The notes beneath the pieces are model-generated. The model made no database searches. It saw nothing but the letters and a program-made list of their open reading frames with translations, and had not been told where the DNA came from. From NCBI RefSeq assembly GCF_041154485.1, contig NZ_AP028669.1, positions 1,922,001-1,986,000 on the forward strand: a stretch of DNA of 64,000 nt. The letters run 5' to 3'. The DNA is from Variovorax sp. V93. Its GTDB lineage: Bacteria > Pseudomonadota > Gammaproteobacteria > Burkholderiales > Burkholderiaceae_C. How positions within the stretch are numbered: the first letter of the stretch is position 1; each line of letters opens with the position of its first letter. Both the position numbers and the translations under genes were made by a program. This document shows positions 56,240 to 64,000 of the stretch, one piece after another.

Positions 56240-57337
56240 TTAGCTTTTTCCGGCGACCAGATGCCGCAATTGCGTGACCAAGTCCTCCTGGGCGCCCAGC
56301 CTTTCGCGGGCGGCCCGCACGGTTTCGTGCCATGGGCCCTGTGTTTCAAGAGGGGGCAGGGGGCTGCTGTCGAACCCGTTCCAGGCATTGTGGAACTGCC
56401 GTAGCGACGGCGGGGCGCCCAGCCAGTCGAGCCAGGCGCCGAGCTTGACGTGATGGGCGTCGTCGTCCTGCGGGTAGATCTGCCAGACCAGCGGCGCGCC
56501 GGCCCACAGGCCCCGCACGAGCGAGTCTTCGCCGCGCACGAAATTCAGGTCGCAGGCCCACAGGAGGTGATCGAAATCGGCCTGCGTGAGGTAGGGCAGG
56601 TATGAAATTGATAGCGCGCCCAGTCCCGAGAGCCCTTGGTCCGGCTGTTTCCTGCCGGCAAAGAACGCCCGGACCGCATGCGCCGCGCGGCCCGAGGTGA
56701 CCAGGAGCCGCGTGGGCTGCGAACCTGCCGCCAGCTGCTCGAGCAGGGTGGCCAGCGCCGGCGGCTCGTAGCAGAACAGCGACACCAGGCGTTCGCCATC
56801 GCGCCAGGGAATCTGCTGCGCCGCCAGCCACTGCGCGCGGTCGAAGCGTGCTCTTCGCTCCAGCAGGCCGGGCTCCCGCAGCAGGCCTCCCGTGGCGGGC
56901 GTGAAGCCCGGATAGAAAAAGCGCTTCGTCAACCCCATGCCGGGGCCCTTGAACACGGGCGAGGGCAGGCCGTGCAGGCGTTCGACGTATGGCTCGGCCG
57001 ACAGGTATTCGAGATTGATCCACGCCCGGCCCGGCTCGCCCGGGGCCTGCGGCTCGGCAAAACGCGCGATCAGTTCGGGCGCCGGTTCGCAGCCGAAGGC
57101 CTCGATCAGCACGTCCGGCGGCGGGGCGGCCACGGCTTGCCGGACGGCGGCGGGCTCGAGCCAGTCGATCACGCTCACGCCCTCGCAGCCGGTGGGCGCC
57201 ATCCAGCGCAGCGCGGTGGCGTCGTCGATCCACAGGCGCACGCGCTCGCCGAGGGCAGCCAGCTGGCTCGACAGCCGCCAGCACACGCCGAGGTCGCCGT
57301 GGTTGTCGATGACCCTGCAGAAAATGTCCCATTGCAT
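56240..57337 (-). CDS. earP: EF-P arginine rhamnosyltransferase
   Basis: A 365-residue GT-B glycosyltransferase (DUF2331/EarP) that transfers rhamnose from dTDP-L-rhamnose to Arg32 of EF-P. The acceptor-side residues Asp11 and Asp15 are in VIDNHGDLGV, and the nucleotide-sugar site has Glu270-Asp271 in NFVRGEDSLVRG; both match the reported essential residues of the Pseudomonas enzyme with a shift of 2-3. ATG 57337 is the family start. It is 156 bp upstream of efp on the same strand, giving enzyme and substrate together. Confidence 0.95.
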   Translation of the reverse strand: MQWDIFCRVIDNHGDLGVCWRLSSQLAALGERVRLWIDDATALRWMAPTGCEGVSVIDWLEPAAVRQAVAAPPPDVLIEAFGCEPAPELIARFAEPQAPGEPGRAWINLEYLSAEPYVERLHGLPSPVFKGPGMGLTKRFFYPGFTPATGGLLREPGLLERRARFDRAQWLAAQQIPWRDGERLVSLFCYEPPALATLLEQLAAGSQPTRLLVTSGRAAHAVRAFFAGRKQPDQGLSGLGALSISYLPYLTQADFDHLLWACDLNFVRGEDSLVRGLWAGAPLVWQIYPQDDDAHHVKLGAWLDWLGAPPSLRQFHNAWNGFDSSPLPPLETQGPWHETVRAARERLGAQEDLVTQLRHLVAGKS

Positions 57338-57425
57338 GGTCGCCAGTGTGCCCGTCTTCGGCCTCGGCGAGACCCGCCGCTTGCTTGGTATGCTGGCCGG
57401 CACCCAACATCCGGAGAGAGAAACC

Positions 57426-58883
57426 ATGCGCTTGCCGATCCGCCGCCGTTCGCCACTTTCCCTTGGTTTCTTTGGTCCACCCGGTGTGGCGAAAACAGTG
57501 CTCGCGCTTTCCCTGGCCCTGGGCGGCCTGGCCGGCGCCTCGGCGCAGACGACGCCGTCGCTGACACCGCAGCAGCAGCGCTTCCACGACATCTACAAGG
57601 AACTGATCGAGATCAACACCAGCCATTCGGTGGGCGACAACACGCTCGCAGCGCGCGCGATGGAAAAGCGCCTGGTCGAATCAGGCTTTGCGCCTGGCGA
57701 CATCCAGATCTTCGAGCCCTTCCCCAAGAAGGGCAACCTGGTGCTGCGCTTCAAGGGCAACGGCAGCAAGAAGCCGCTGCTGCTGCTGGCCCACATCGAC
57801 GTGGTCGAGGCCCGGCGCGAGGACTGGAAGACCGATCCGTTCAAGCTGCAGGAAACCGGCGGCTACTTCACGGCGCGCGGGTCCATCGACGACAAGGCCA
57901 TGGCCTCGGCGCTGGTGTCGGTGCTGGGACAGCTCAAGCAGGAAGGCTTCAAGCCCAGCCGCGACATCATCCTGGCGCTGACGGCCGACGAAGAGCGCGG
58001 CGACGCGCTCAGCAACGGCGCCTTCTGGCTCATCAACAACAAGCCCGAACTGCTGCAGGCGGAATTCGGCATCAACGAAGGCGGCGGCGGCGAGCTGCGC
58101 GGCGGCAAGCCCAACCTGCACCGCATGCAGGTGGCCGAGAAGATGTACACCACCTACATGCTCGAGGCGCGCGACGTCGGCGGCCACAGCTCGGTGCCGA
58201 CCAGGAACAACCCGATCTACGCGCTGTCCGCGGGGCTGGAGCGACTGGGCAGCTATGCGTTCCCGGTCAAGCTGGGCGAGGTCACCAAGACCTATTTCGC
58301 ACGCAGCGCGCCGTTTGCCACAGGGCAGCTGGCCGACGACATGCGCGCCGTCGGCGGCGGCAACTCCGAGCCCGCGGTGATCGAGCGGCTCTCGGCCAAC
58401 CCGGCCTACAACGCGCAGCTGCGCACCACCTGCGTGGCGACCATGGTGCAGGCGGGCCACGCAGAGAACGCGCTGCCGCAGTCGGCCAAGGCCACGGTCA
58501 ACTGCCGCATCCTGCCGCACGACGACCCGGACGAAGTCGAGCGCCTGCTGACTCAGGCCGTCGGCAACGACAAGATCGTGGTGCGCAACCTCGGCAAGCC
58601 CTTGCGCAGCCCGGCCTCGCCGCTGAACGGCGACCTGGTGAAGACCGTGGAATCGGTGACGCAGGCCATGTGGCCCGGCGTGCCGGTGGTTCCCGCGATG
58701 AGCACCGGCGCCACCGACAGCCGCTTCATGCGCAACGCCGGCATTCCGATGTACGGCGTGACGGGCATGTTCCTCGACCCGGCGGATGCGCGCGCCCACG
58801 GGCTGGACGAGCGCATCGAGATCCAGCGGCTCTACGACGGCCGCGAGTTCCTGTACCGGCTGGTGAGCGAGCTCGCCAGATAG
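57426..58883 (+). CDS. M20-family metallopeptidase (exported dipeptidase/amidohydrolase)
   Basis: A 485-residue zinc hydrolase with a signal peptide ending AGASAQ. Metal ligands: His in LLAHIDVVEARR, bridging Asp in GSIDDKAMA, and the Glu pair in TADEERGD. The lid domain carries DVGGHSSVPT. The C-terminal catalytic half ends around STGATDSRFMRNAGIPMYG and His in RAHGLDERIE. M20 enzymes of this type cut dipeptides or N-acyl amino acids. The signal places it in the periplasm. Substrate is unknown. It is convergent with the gamma-glutamyltransferase gene. Confidence 0.88.
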   Translation: MRLPIRRRSPLSLGFFGPPGVAKTVLALSLALGGLAGASAQTTPSLTPQQQRFHDIYKELIEINTSHSVGDNTLAARAMEKRLVESGFAPGDIQIFEPFPKKGNLVLRFKGNGSKKPLLLLAHIDVVEARREDWKTDPFKLQETGGYFTARGSIDDKAMASALVSVLGQLKQEGFKPSRDIILALTADEERGDALSNGAFWLINNKPELLQAEFGINEGGGGELRGGKPNLHRMQVAEKMYTTYMLEARDVGGHSSVPTRNNPIYALSAGLERLGSYAFPVKLGEVTKTYFARSAPFATGQLADDMRAVGGGNSEPAVIERLSANPAYNAQLRTTCVATMVQAGHAENALPQSAKATVNCRILPHDDPDEVERLLTQAVGNDKIVVRNLGKPLRSPASPLNGDLVKTVESVTQAMWPGVPVVPAMSTGATDSRFMRNAGIPMYGVTGMFLDPADARAHGLDERIEIQRLYDGREFLYRLVSELAR

Positions 58884-58886
58884 GTG

Positions 58887-58914
58887 CCGCCCTCTCGCGG
58901 AGAGGGCGGGTGTT
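58887..58914. terminator. Hairpin terminator between convergent genes
   Basis: A perfect 10-bp stem CCGCCCTCTC (58887-58896) / GAGAGGGCGG (58900-58909) with loop GCG is followed by GTGTTTTC on the plus strand. It lies just after the peptidase stop and before the end of the convergent transferase gene, so it can serve the plus-strand gene. Confidence 0.65.
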
Positions 58915-58919
58915 TTCGG

Positions 58920-60974
58920 TCAGGGTGTGAAGGTATCTCCCAGCACGATGCCTTCGCGCCGCGGATCGGCGCCGCCGGTGAGCACGGGTTTGCCGCCCAC
59001 GTTCGTGCGGATGATGGTGCTGATGCCGCTGGACTGCGCCCCGAAGCCCACCGTGTGGCCGAGCGCGCGCAGCCCCGCGATCAGCGGGTCGTTGTTGCCC
59101 GAGTCCGAAGTGTCGATGGCCGGATGCTCGCCGCCCACGTTGGTGGTCTTGCTGTTGGAGGCGCCGAAGTCCACCAGCGAGGTGGCCTGCTGCGCATCGA
59201 GGCCCCAGTCGAGCGCGCCGACCAGCGTCTTCACCACGTACTGGATGATCGTGCCGCCGCCCGGCGATCCGGTTCCCATCACGAACTCCCCCATGCTGCC
59301 GTCGCTGTTCTTCCTGAACACCATCGTGGGCGCCATCGTGCTGCGCGGTCGCTTGCCGGGAGCGACGCGGTTGGCCACCTTCACGCTCGGGGTGACGCTG
59401 GTGTCGTCGGGGTTGGAGGCGAAGTCGGTCAGCTGGTTGTTCAGCATGAAGCCCTGGGTCATGTGGAACGAACCGAGCGTGCTCTCGACGGTGGTGGTCA
59501 TCGTGACGACGTTGCCCTGCTTGTCGACGATGGTGAAGTGCGTCGTGCCGTGCTCCTCGGTCTTGTCGATGCCCAGGGGCACGCTCCCGAGGTCGCCCGG
59601 CAGCGCCGTTCCCATGCTCGCCGACAGGCTGATCAGGCTGGCCCGCTTCTGCAGGTAGGGCTTGTTGATCATGGTGTCGACCGAGCCGCCGGGCAGCGGC
59701 ACGAAGTCGGTGTCGGCCACGTACTTGTCGCGGTCGGCATAGGCCAAGCGCTCGGCCTCGCTCACCAGGTGCACACCCATCACGGCCGGCTTGCCGCCTT
59801 CGAGGTCGATGGCGGTGGGTTTGTACAGGCCCAGGTTGAAGGTTTCGAGGATGCCCAGCGACTGCACCACCGCAATGCCGCCGGACGACGGCGGCGACAT
59901 GCTGCACACGTAGTAGTCGCGGTAGGTACCGCAGACCGGTTCGCGGCGCTTGGCCACATAGCCGGCCATGTCGGCCATGGTCGTCTTGCCGGGCGTGATG
60001 GTCGAACCGTCGACGGCCGCCGTGATCCCGATCTTGTCGACGATGCCTTGTGCAACGGCGCCGGTGTAGAACGCGTCTGCGCCCTGCGTGGCGATGGTGC
60101 CGAGGGTCCTCGCGTAGGCCGGGTTCCTGAGCCTGGTGCCCAGCGCCTTCGGCGTGCCGTCGTCGTTGAAGAAGTAGGCCGTGGCCTCGGCGTCGCGCTT
60201 GAGGCTGGCGGCCGAGCCGGAGATGGCGGCGGCCATGCGTCCGCCGATCGGGAAGCCATCGGCGGCGAGCGTGATGCCGTAGCTGAAGAGGTCCTTCCAG
60301 GGCAGCTTGCCGTGGTCCCTGTAGGCGATGTCGAGCATGCGCACCGCGCCGGGTGTGCCGATGGAACGGCCGCTCGCGCGGGCGCTGGGCTTGGGCGGGT
60401 TCTGGTCCGCCACGTCGTCGATCCAGCGCAAGTAGTTCTCGGTTGCCGCAGCCGGCGCCATTTCGCGCCCGTCGTAGGCCTGCAGCTTCCTGGTCGCCGC
60501 GTCGTAGTGGAGCATGAACGCGCCGCCGCCCAGGCCGCTGGATTGCGGCTCGACCAGGCCCAGCACGGCCTGCACCGCCACCGCCGCGTCGACCGCGCTG
60601 CCGCCGGCCTTGAGGATGTCGCAGCCCGCGCGCGTGGCGAGCGGATGGTTGGCCACCACCATGTAGTTCTTCGCGTAGACCAGCTTGTGGCCGACGACGT
60701 AGCCCGAGGCGGGCTCGGGTGCCGCCGGGTCGCCCGGGTCGCCGGAACCCACCACGACCGGCGTGCCGCCGTCGCCGATCAGGCAGCCCTTGTCGGCTTC
60801 TGGCGGCGGCGGGACGGGCCGGTTGGCGTTGGCCGCATTGATGGCGGCGATCGTCGCGACCAGGGCGGCGTTGTCCTGTGCGCCACTGCCGCCGCCCCCG
60901 CAACCGGCCACGGTCAATGCCAGCGCGATCGGAGACAGTGCCAGCCAGGCGCCCGTCCGGATGTTTTTCTTCAT
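58920..60974 (-). CDS. ggt: Gamma-glutamyltransferase (lipoprotein-type)
   Basis: A 684-residue Ntn-hydrolase precursor. It is autocleaved before the nucleophile Thr477 (in EEHGTTHFTIVD), leaving a large and a small subunit. The signal peptide has lipobox TVAGC (Cys25), so the enzyme is anchored in the outer or periplasmic membrane face, and the segment 26-90 is a Gly/Pro-rich linker. Landmarks are ATRAGCDILKAGGSAVDAAV and the small-subunit motif MGTGSPGGGTII. It transfers or hydrolyses the gamma-glutamyl group of glutathione. ATG 60974 is chosen; 61010 would bury the signal. Confidence 0.92.
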   Translation of the reverse strand: MKKNIRTGAWLALSPIALALTVAGCGGGGSGAQDNAALVATIAAINAANANRPVPPPPEADKGCLIGDGGTPVVVGSGDPGDPAAPEPASGYVVGHKLVYAKNYMVVANHPLATRAGCDILKAGGSAVDAAVAVQAVLGLVEPQSSGLGGGAFMLHYDAATRKLQAYDGREMAPAAATENYLRWIDDVADQNPPKPSARASGRSIGTPGAVRMLDIAYRDHGKLPWKDLFSYGITLAADGFPIGGRMAAAISGSAASLKRDAEATAYFFNDDGTPKALGTRLRNPAYARTLGTIATQGADAFYTGAVAQGIVDKIGITAAVDGSTITPGKTTMADMAGYVAKRREPVCGTYRDYYVCSMSPPSSGGIAVVQSLGILETFNLGLYKPTAIDLEGGKPAVMGVHLVSEAERLAYADRDKYVADTDFVPLPGGSVDTMINKPYLQKRASLISLSASMGTALPGDLGSVPLGIDKTEEHGTTHFTIVDKQGNVVTMTTTVESTLGSFHMTQGFMLNNQLTDFASNPDDTSVTPSVKVANRVAPGKRPRSTMAPTMVFRKNSDGSMGEFVMGTGSPGGGTIIQYVVKTLVGALDWGLDAQQATSLVDFGASNSKTTNVGGEHPAIDTSDSGNNDPLIAGLRALGHTVGFGAQSSGISTIIRTNVGGKPVLTGGADPRREGIVLGDTFTP

Positions 60975-61116
60975 GGAGAGTTTCCCCGAGTAGTCTTGAT
61001 GAAATGACACAGGCGCTCCTCGCGCCCGCCATCATCAGCACAATTCATTCCAGGCTGATCGGGGTTTCCTCGCAGGCTGGCCATGCGGGCCTGGCGTGCG
61101 CGCCACAATAGCCGCC

Positions 61117-63078
61117 ATGTCAGACGTGCATTCCGATCAATTGCTCAGCGAAGTCGCGGCCCTGCCGCAGCTGCCGGGCGTCTACCGCTATTTCGATGCG
61201 GCCGGCGCGGTGCTCTACGTGGGCAAGGCGCGCAACCTCAAGAAGCGGGTTGCCAACTATTTCCAGAAGAGCCATGGCGGCACGCGCATCGGCCACATGA
61301 TCAGCAAGATCGCGCGCATGGAGACCACCGTGGTGCGCTCCGAGGCCGAGGCGCTGCTGCTCGAGAACAATCTCATCAAGACGCTCAAGCCGCGCTACAA
61401 CATCCTGTTCCGCGACGACAAGAGCTATCCCTACCTGAAGATCGCCTCGCACGAGTTTCCGCGCCTGGCCTACTACCGCGGCGCGGTCGACAAGAAGCAC
61501 CGCTACTTCGGGCCCTACCCGAGCGCCTGGGCGGTGAAGGAATCGATCCAGCTGCTGCAGAAGGTGTTCAGGCTGCGCACCTGCGAGGACACGGTGTACG
61601 CCAACCGCACGCGGCCCTGCCTGCTGTACCAGATCAAGCGCTGCACCGGCCCCTGCGTGGGCTACATCACGCCCGAGGCCTATGCGCAGGACGTGGCCAG
61701 CGCCGAAGCCTTCCTGATGGGCGACACCCAGCTCGTGCTCTCGAAGCTCGAGGCGCGCATGACCGAGCACGCCGAGAAGCTCGAGTTCGAGCAGGCGGCC
61801 GAGCTGCGCAACCAGATGTCGGCGATCTCGCGCGTGCTGCACCAGCAGTCGATCGAGATCGCTTCCGACAAGGACGTCGACATCCTCGCCGTCAAGGTGC
61901 AGGGCGGCAAGGCCTGCGTCAACCTGGCGATGGTGCGCGGCGGCCGGCACCTGGGCGATCGCGCCTATTTTCCGGTGCACGTGGAAGACGCCGCGCAGAT
62001 CCATCATGGCGAGCTCGATGCGGAAGAGGGCGCAGTGCCCGCCGTGGCCGATCCGATCGAAGTGCAGGTGCTCGAGGCCTTCATTGCCCAGCACTACATC
62101 GACGTGCCCGTGCCCGCCACGCTGGTGCTGAGCCACCTGGTGAGCCGCGAGCTGATCGAGGCGATCTCGCAGCAGGCCGGCGCGCGCGTGACGGCGGTGT
62201 TCCAGCCGCGCGAGCAGCGCCGGCACTGGCTGGAGATGGCCGAGACCAACGCCGGCCTGCAACTGGCCCGGCTGCTGGCAGAAGAAGGTTCGCAGCAGGC
62301 GCGCACCCGCGCGCTGGCCGATGCGCTCGAGCTCGCGCCGGACGACCTCGACAACTTCCGCATCGAATGCTTCGACATCTCGCACACCGCGGGCGAGGCC
62401 ACGCAGGCTTCGTGCGTGGTGTTCGAGCACCACACGATGCAGAACCGCGAATACCGCCGCTACAACATCGAGGGCATCACGCCCGGCGACGACTACGCCG
62501 CGATGCGCCAGGTGCTGCACCGCCGCTACGGCAAGCTGGCCGAGGCAATGGCGGCCGAGACCGAGGCGCTGCCGCCGGGCGACGCCGAGAGCGATGGCAG
62601 CGGCGCATCGCCCAAGACCCGGACCGCGCGCATGCCGGAACTGGTGCTGGTCGACGGCGGCAAGGGGCAGGTGTCGATGGCGCGCGAAGTGTTCAGCGAA
62701 CTGGGCCTGCCGCTGTCGCTGATCGTCGGCGTCGAGAAGGGCGAGGGCCGCAAGGTCGGCCTCGAGGAACTGGTGTTCGCCGATGGCCGCGAGAAGGTCT
62801 ACCTGGGCAAGGACTCGGCGGCGCTGATGCTGGTGGCGCAGATCCGCGACGAGGCGCACCGCTTTGCCATCACCGGCATGCGCGCCAAGCGCGCGAAGGT
62901 GCGCGTGGGCGGCAGCCAGCTCGAAGACATTCCGGGCATCGGACCGAAGCGCCGCGCGCGCCTGCTGCAGCGCTTCGGTGGAATCCGCGGCGTGGCGGCG
63001 GCCAGCGTCGAGGACATCGCGTCGGTCGAAGGCATTGCCACGGACCTGGCCGAGGAAATCTATCGCGCACTGCATTGA
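61117..63078 (+). CDS. uvrC: UvrABC system protein C
   Basis: A 653-residue excision nuclease subunit that makes both cuts around DNA damage with UvrB. The GIY-YIG domain (residues 15-95) shows [20 protein letters not shown]. The UVR motif [17 protein letters not shown] binds UvrB. The RNase H-like nuclease domain has [15 protein letters not shown]. Two helix-hairpin-helix motifs end the protein ([21 protein letters not shown]). ATG 61117 is the family-consistent start; a GTG at 61096 precedes it. Confidence 0.97.
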   Translation: MSDVHSDQLLSEVAALPQLPGVYRYFDAAGAVLYVGKARNLKKRVANYFQKSHGGTRIGHMISKIARMETTVVRSEAEALLLENNLIKTLKPRYNILFRDDKSYPYLKIASHEFPRLAYYRGAVDKKHRYFGPYPSAWAVKESIQLLQKVFRLRTCEDTVYANRTRPCLLYQIKRCTGPCVGYITPEAYAQDVASAEAFLMGDTQLVLSKLEARMTEHAEKLEFEQAAELRNQMSAISRVLHQQSIEIASDKDVDILAVKVQGGKACVNLAMVRGGRHLGDRAYFPVHVEDAAQIHHGELDAEEGAVPAVADPIEVQVLEAFIAQHYIDVPVPATLVLSHLVSRELIEAISQQAGARVTAVFQPREQRRHWLEMAETNAGLQLARLLAEEGSQQARTRALADALELAPDDLDNFRIECFDISHTAGEATQASCVVFEHHTMQNREYRRYNIEGITPGDDYAAMRQVLHRRYGKLAEAMAAETEALPPGDAESDGSGASPKTRTARMPELVLVDGGKGQVSMAREVFSELGLPLSLIVGVEKGEGRKVGLEELVFADGREKVYLGKDSAALMLVAQIRDEAHRFAITGMRAKRAKVRVGGSQLEDIPGIGPKRRARLLQRFGGIRGVAAASVEDIASVEGIATDLAEEIYRALH

Positions 63079-63133
63079 GGCCGATTGCCCCCGGCTTTCG
63101 GTTCCGCCTCTCGCGCATGACACAATCGCCCGC

Positions 63134-63700
63134 ATGTTCTGGACCCTCCCGACCATCATGACCTGGACGCGCATCGTCGCGATTCCATTGATCGTTGGTG
63201 TGTTCTACCTGCCGATGGCCGAGCCGATGCGCAACCTGATCGCCACGGTCATGTTCATCGTCTTCGCGGCCACCGACTGGCTCGACGGCTTCCTGGCGCG
63301 AAAGCTCAACCAGACTTCGGCCTTCGGCGCCTTCCTCGATCCGGTGGCCGACAAGTTCCTGGTCTGCGCCTCGCTGCTGGTGCTGGTGCACCTGAACCGG
63401 GCCGACGTGTTCGTGGCGCTGATCATCATCGGCCGCGAGATCGCCATCTCGGCCCTGCGCGAATGGATGGCGCAGATCGGCGCCAGCAAGAGCGTGGCGG
63501 TCCACATGATCGGCAAGGTCAAGACCACCGTGCAGATGGTCGCGATTCCGTTCCTGCTCTATGACGGACACCTCTTCAAGATCATCGACACCGGCCTCTG
63601 GGGGCAGTGGCTGATCTGGATCTCGGCCGTGCTCACGATCTGGTCGATGGTCTATTACCTGCAGAAGGCCATCCCCGAAATCCGGGCCCGCGCGAAATGA
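63134..63700 (+). CDS. pgsA: CDP-diacylglycerol--glycerol-3-phosphate 3-phosphatidyltransferase
   Basis: A 188-residue integral membrane enzyme that makes phosphatidylglycerophosphate, the precursor of phosphatidylglycerol and cardiolipin. The CDP-alcohol phosphotransferase motif D-G-x2-A-R-x8-G-x3-D-x3-D is complete in LDGFLARKL through FGAFLDPVADKF. There are five or six hydrophobic segments. It lies 55 bp after uvrC; the uvrC-pgsA pair is common in proteobacteria. Its stop overlaps the start of the following transporter gene (ATGA). Confidence 0.96.
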   Translation: MFWTLPTIMTWTRIVAIPLIVGVFYLPMAEPMRNLIATVMFIVFAATDWLDGFLARKLNQTSAFGAFLDPVADKFLVCASLLVLVHLNRADVFVALIIIGREIAISALREWMAQIGASKSVAVHMIGKVKTTVQMVAIPFLLYDGHLFKIIDTGLWGQWLIWISAVLTIWSMVYYLQKAIPEIRARAK

Positions 63701-64000
63701 GCGTGGCTGCGGCCCGCGGCGCAAGCTGGCTGCGTGCCATGCCGGCCGTCTTCGTGCTCATCTGGAGCACGGGCTTCATCGTTGCGCGCTATGGCATGCC
63801 TTATGCGCCGCCGCTCAAGTTCCTGGCCGTGCGCTTTGCGCTTTCTCTTGTGTGCTTCTGCCTCTGGGTCGCGCTTGCGCGGGTCCCCTGGCCGAAGGAG
63901 CGCGCGCAGTGGGGACACCTGGCGGTGACCGGCGTCCTGATGCAGGCCGGCTACCTGGGCGGCGTCTGGGCCGCGGTGCATGCGGGCATGGGCGCGGGGC
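63697..64000 (+). CDS. EamA/DMT-superfamily transporter (5' part only)
   Basis: The first 101 residues of a ten-segment drug/metabolite transporter; the gene runs off the window. It opens MSVAAARGASWLRAMPAVFV and then LIWSTGFIVARYG, the typical EamA TM1. LKFLAVRFALSLVCFCLWV is TM2, and QWGHLAVTGVLMQAGYLGG the loop and TM3. The ATG overlaps the pgsA stop by four bases (63697-63700), so it is probably translated with it. Substrate is unknown. Confidence 0.85.
   Translation, partial: MSVAAARGASWLRAMPAVFVLIWSTGFIVARYGMPYAPPLKFLAVRFALSLVCFCLWVALARVPWPKERAQWGHLAVTGVLMQAGYLGGVWAAVHAGMGAG

Overview
The window is about 64 kb of very GC-rich, densely coded bacterial DNA. Gene content points to a betaproteobacterium of the order Burkholderiales, most likely Comamonadaceae and Variovorax-like. 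The evidence is several Bug (TctC-type) solute-binding proteins, an EF-P with arginine at position 32 beside its rhamnosyltransferase EarP, a phasin with a PhaR-type operator, a long lysine/alanine-rich RpoD, and many LysR/GntR-regulated catabolic clusters. The genus is an inference from context only. I saw no rRNA, tRNA, CRISPR array, prophage or insertion sequence.

Layout. 1-5761: D-glucarate/galactarate catabolism (GntR regulator tail, Bug protein, kdgD, NTF2-like lipoprotein, gudD, alpha-ketoglutarate semialdehyde dehydrogenase). 5808-9574: MFS exporter and divergent LysR gene, then a fused osmoprotectant-type binding protein/permease that overlaps the LysR gene tail to tail. 9597-9860: a large palindromic repeat. 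9946-10998: a ROK-family protein whose motif order looks circularly permuted. 10995-18418: a TetR-controlled tripartite ABC efflux system (HlyD adaptor, double ATPase, two ABC-2 permeases, outer-membrane factor). 18396-21624: cardiolipin synthase-like protein, glutathione transferase and a MetE-like enzyme. 21789-29114: GntR regulator and a complete livKHMGF-type ABC importer followed by a tannase/feruloyl esterase gene broken by an in-frame amber codon. 29137-30740: DsbA-like and metallo-beta-lactamase-fold proteins. 30862-35047: LysR-controlled HMG-CoA lyase/CoA-transferase/Bug cluster.

35118-37833: an operon of three membrane proteins (Bcr/CflA MFS, HPP-CBS, SugE). 37934-42561: rpoD and dnaG. 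42644-44291: YihY and a short-chain dehydrogenase. 44422-45152: phasin gene with a clear terminator, promoter and PhaR-like box. 45153-47298: histone-deacetylase-like enzyme plus thioesterase, then a duplicated-hairpin periplasmic protein and a CsbD protein. 47475-53691: a probable run of five co-directional genes (pncB, NhaD-like antiporter, hydroxyacid dehydrogenase, RmuC, MFS). 53737-57337: LOG-like protein, enoyl-CoA hydratase, efp and earP. 57426-64000: M20 peptidase, gamma-glutamyltransferase, uvrC, pgsA and the start of a DMT transporter.

Most of the window is ordinary chromosome. The parts I would look at first are the permuted ROK protein (9946-10998), the palindromic element beside it (9597-9860), the interrupted esterase (27414-29114), the metallo-beta-lactamase-fold protein with substituted metal ligands (29856-30740), and the phasin operator/promoter region.
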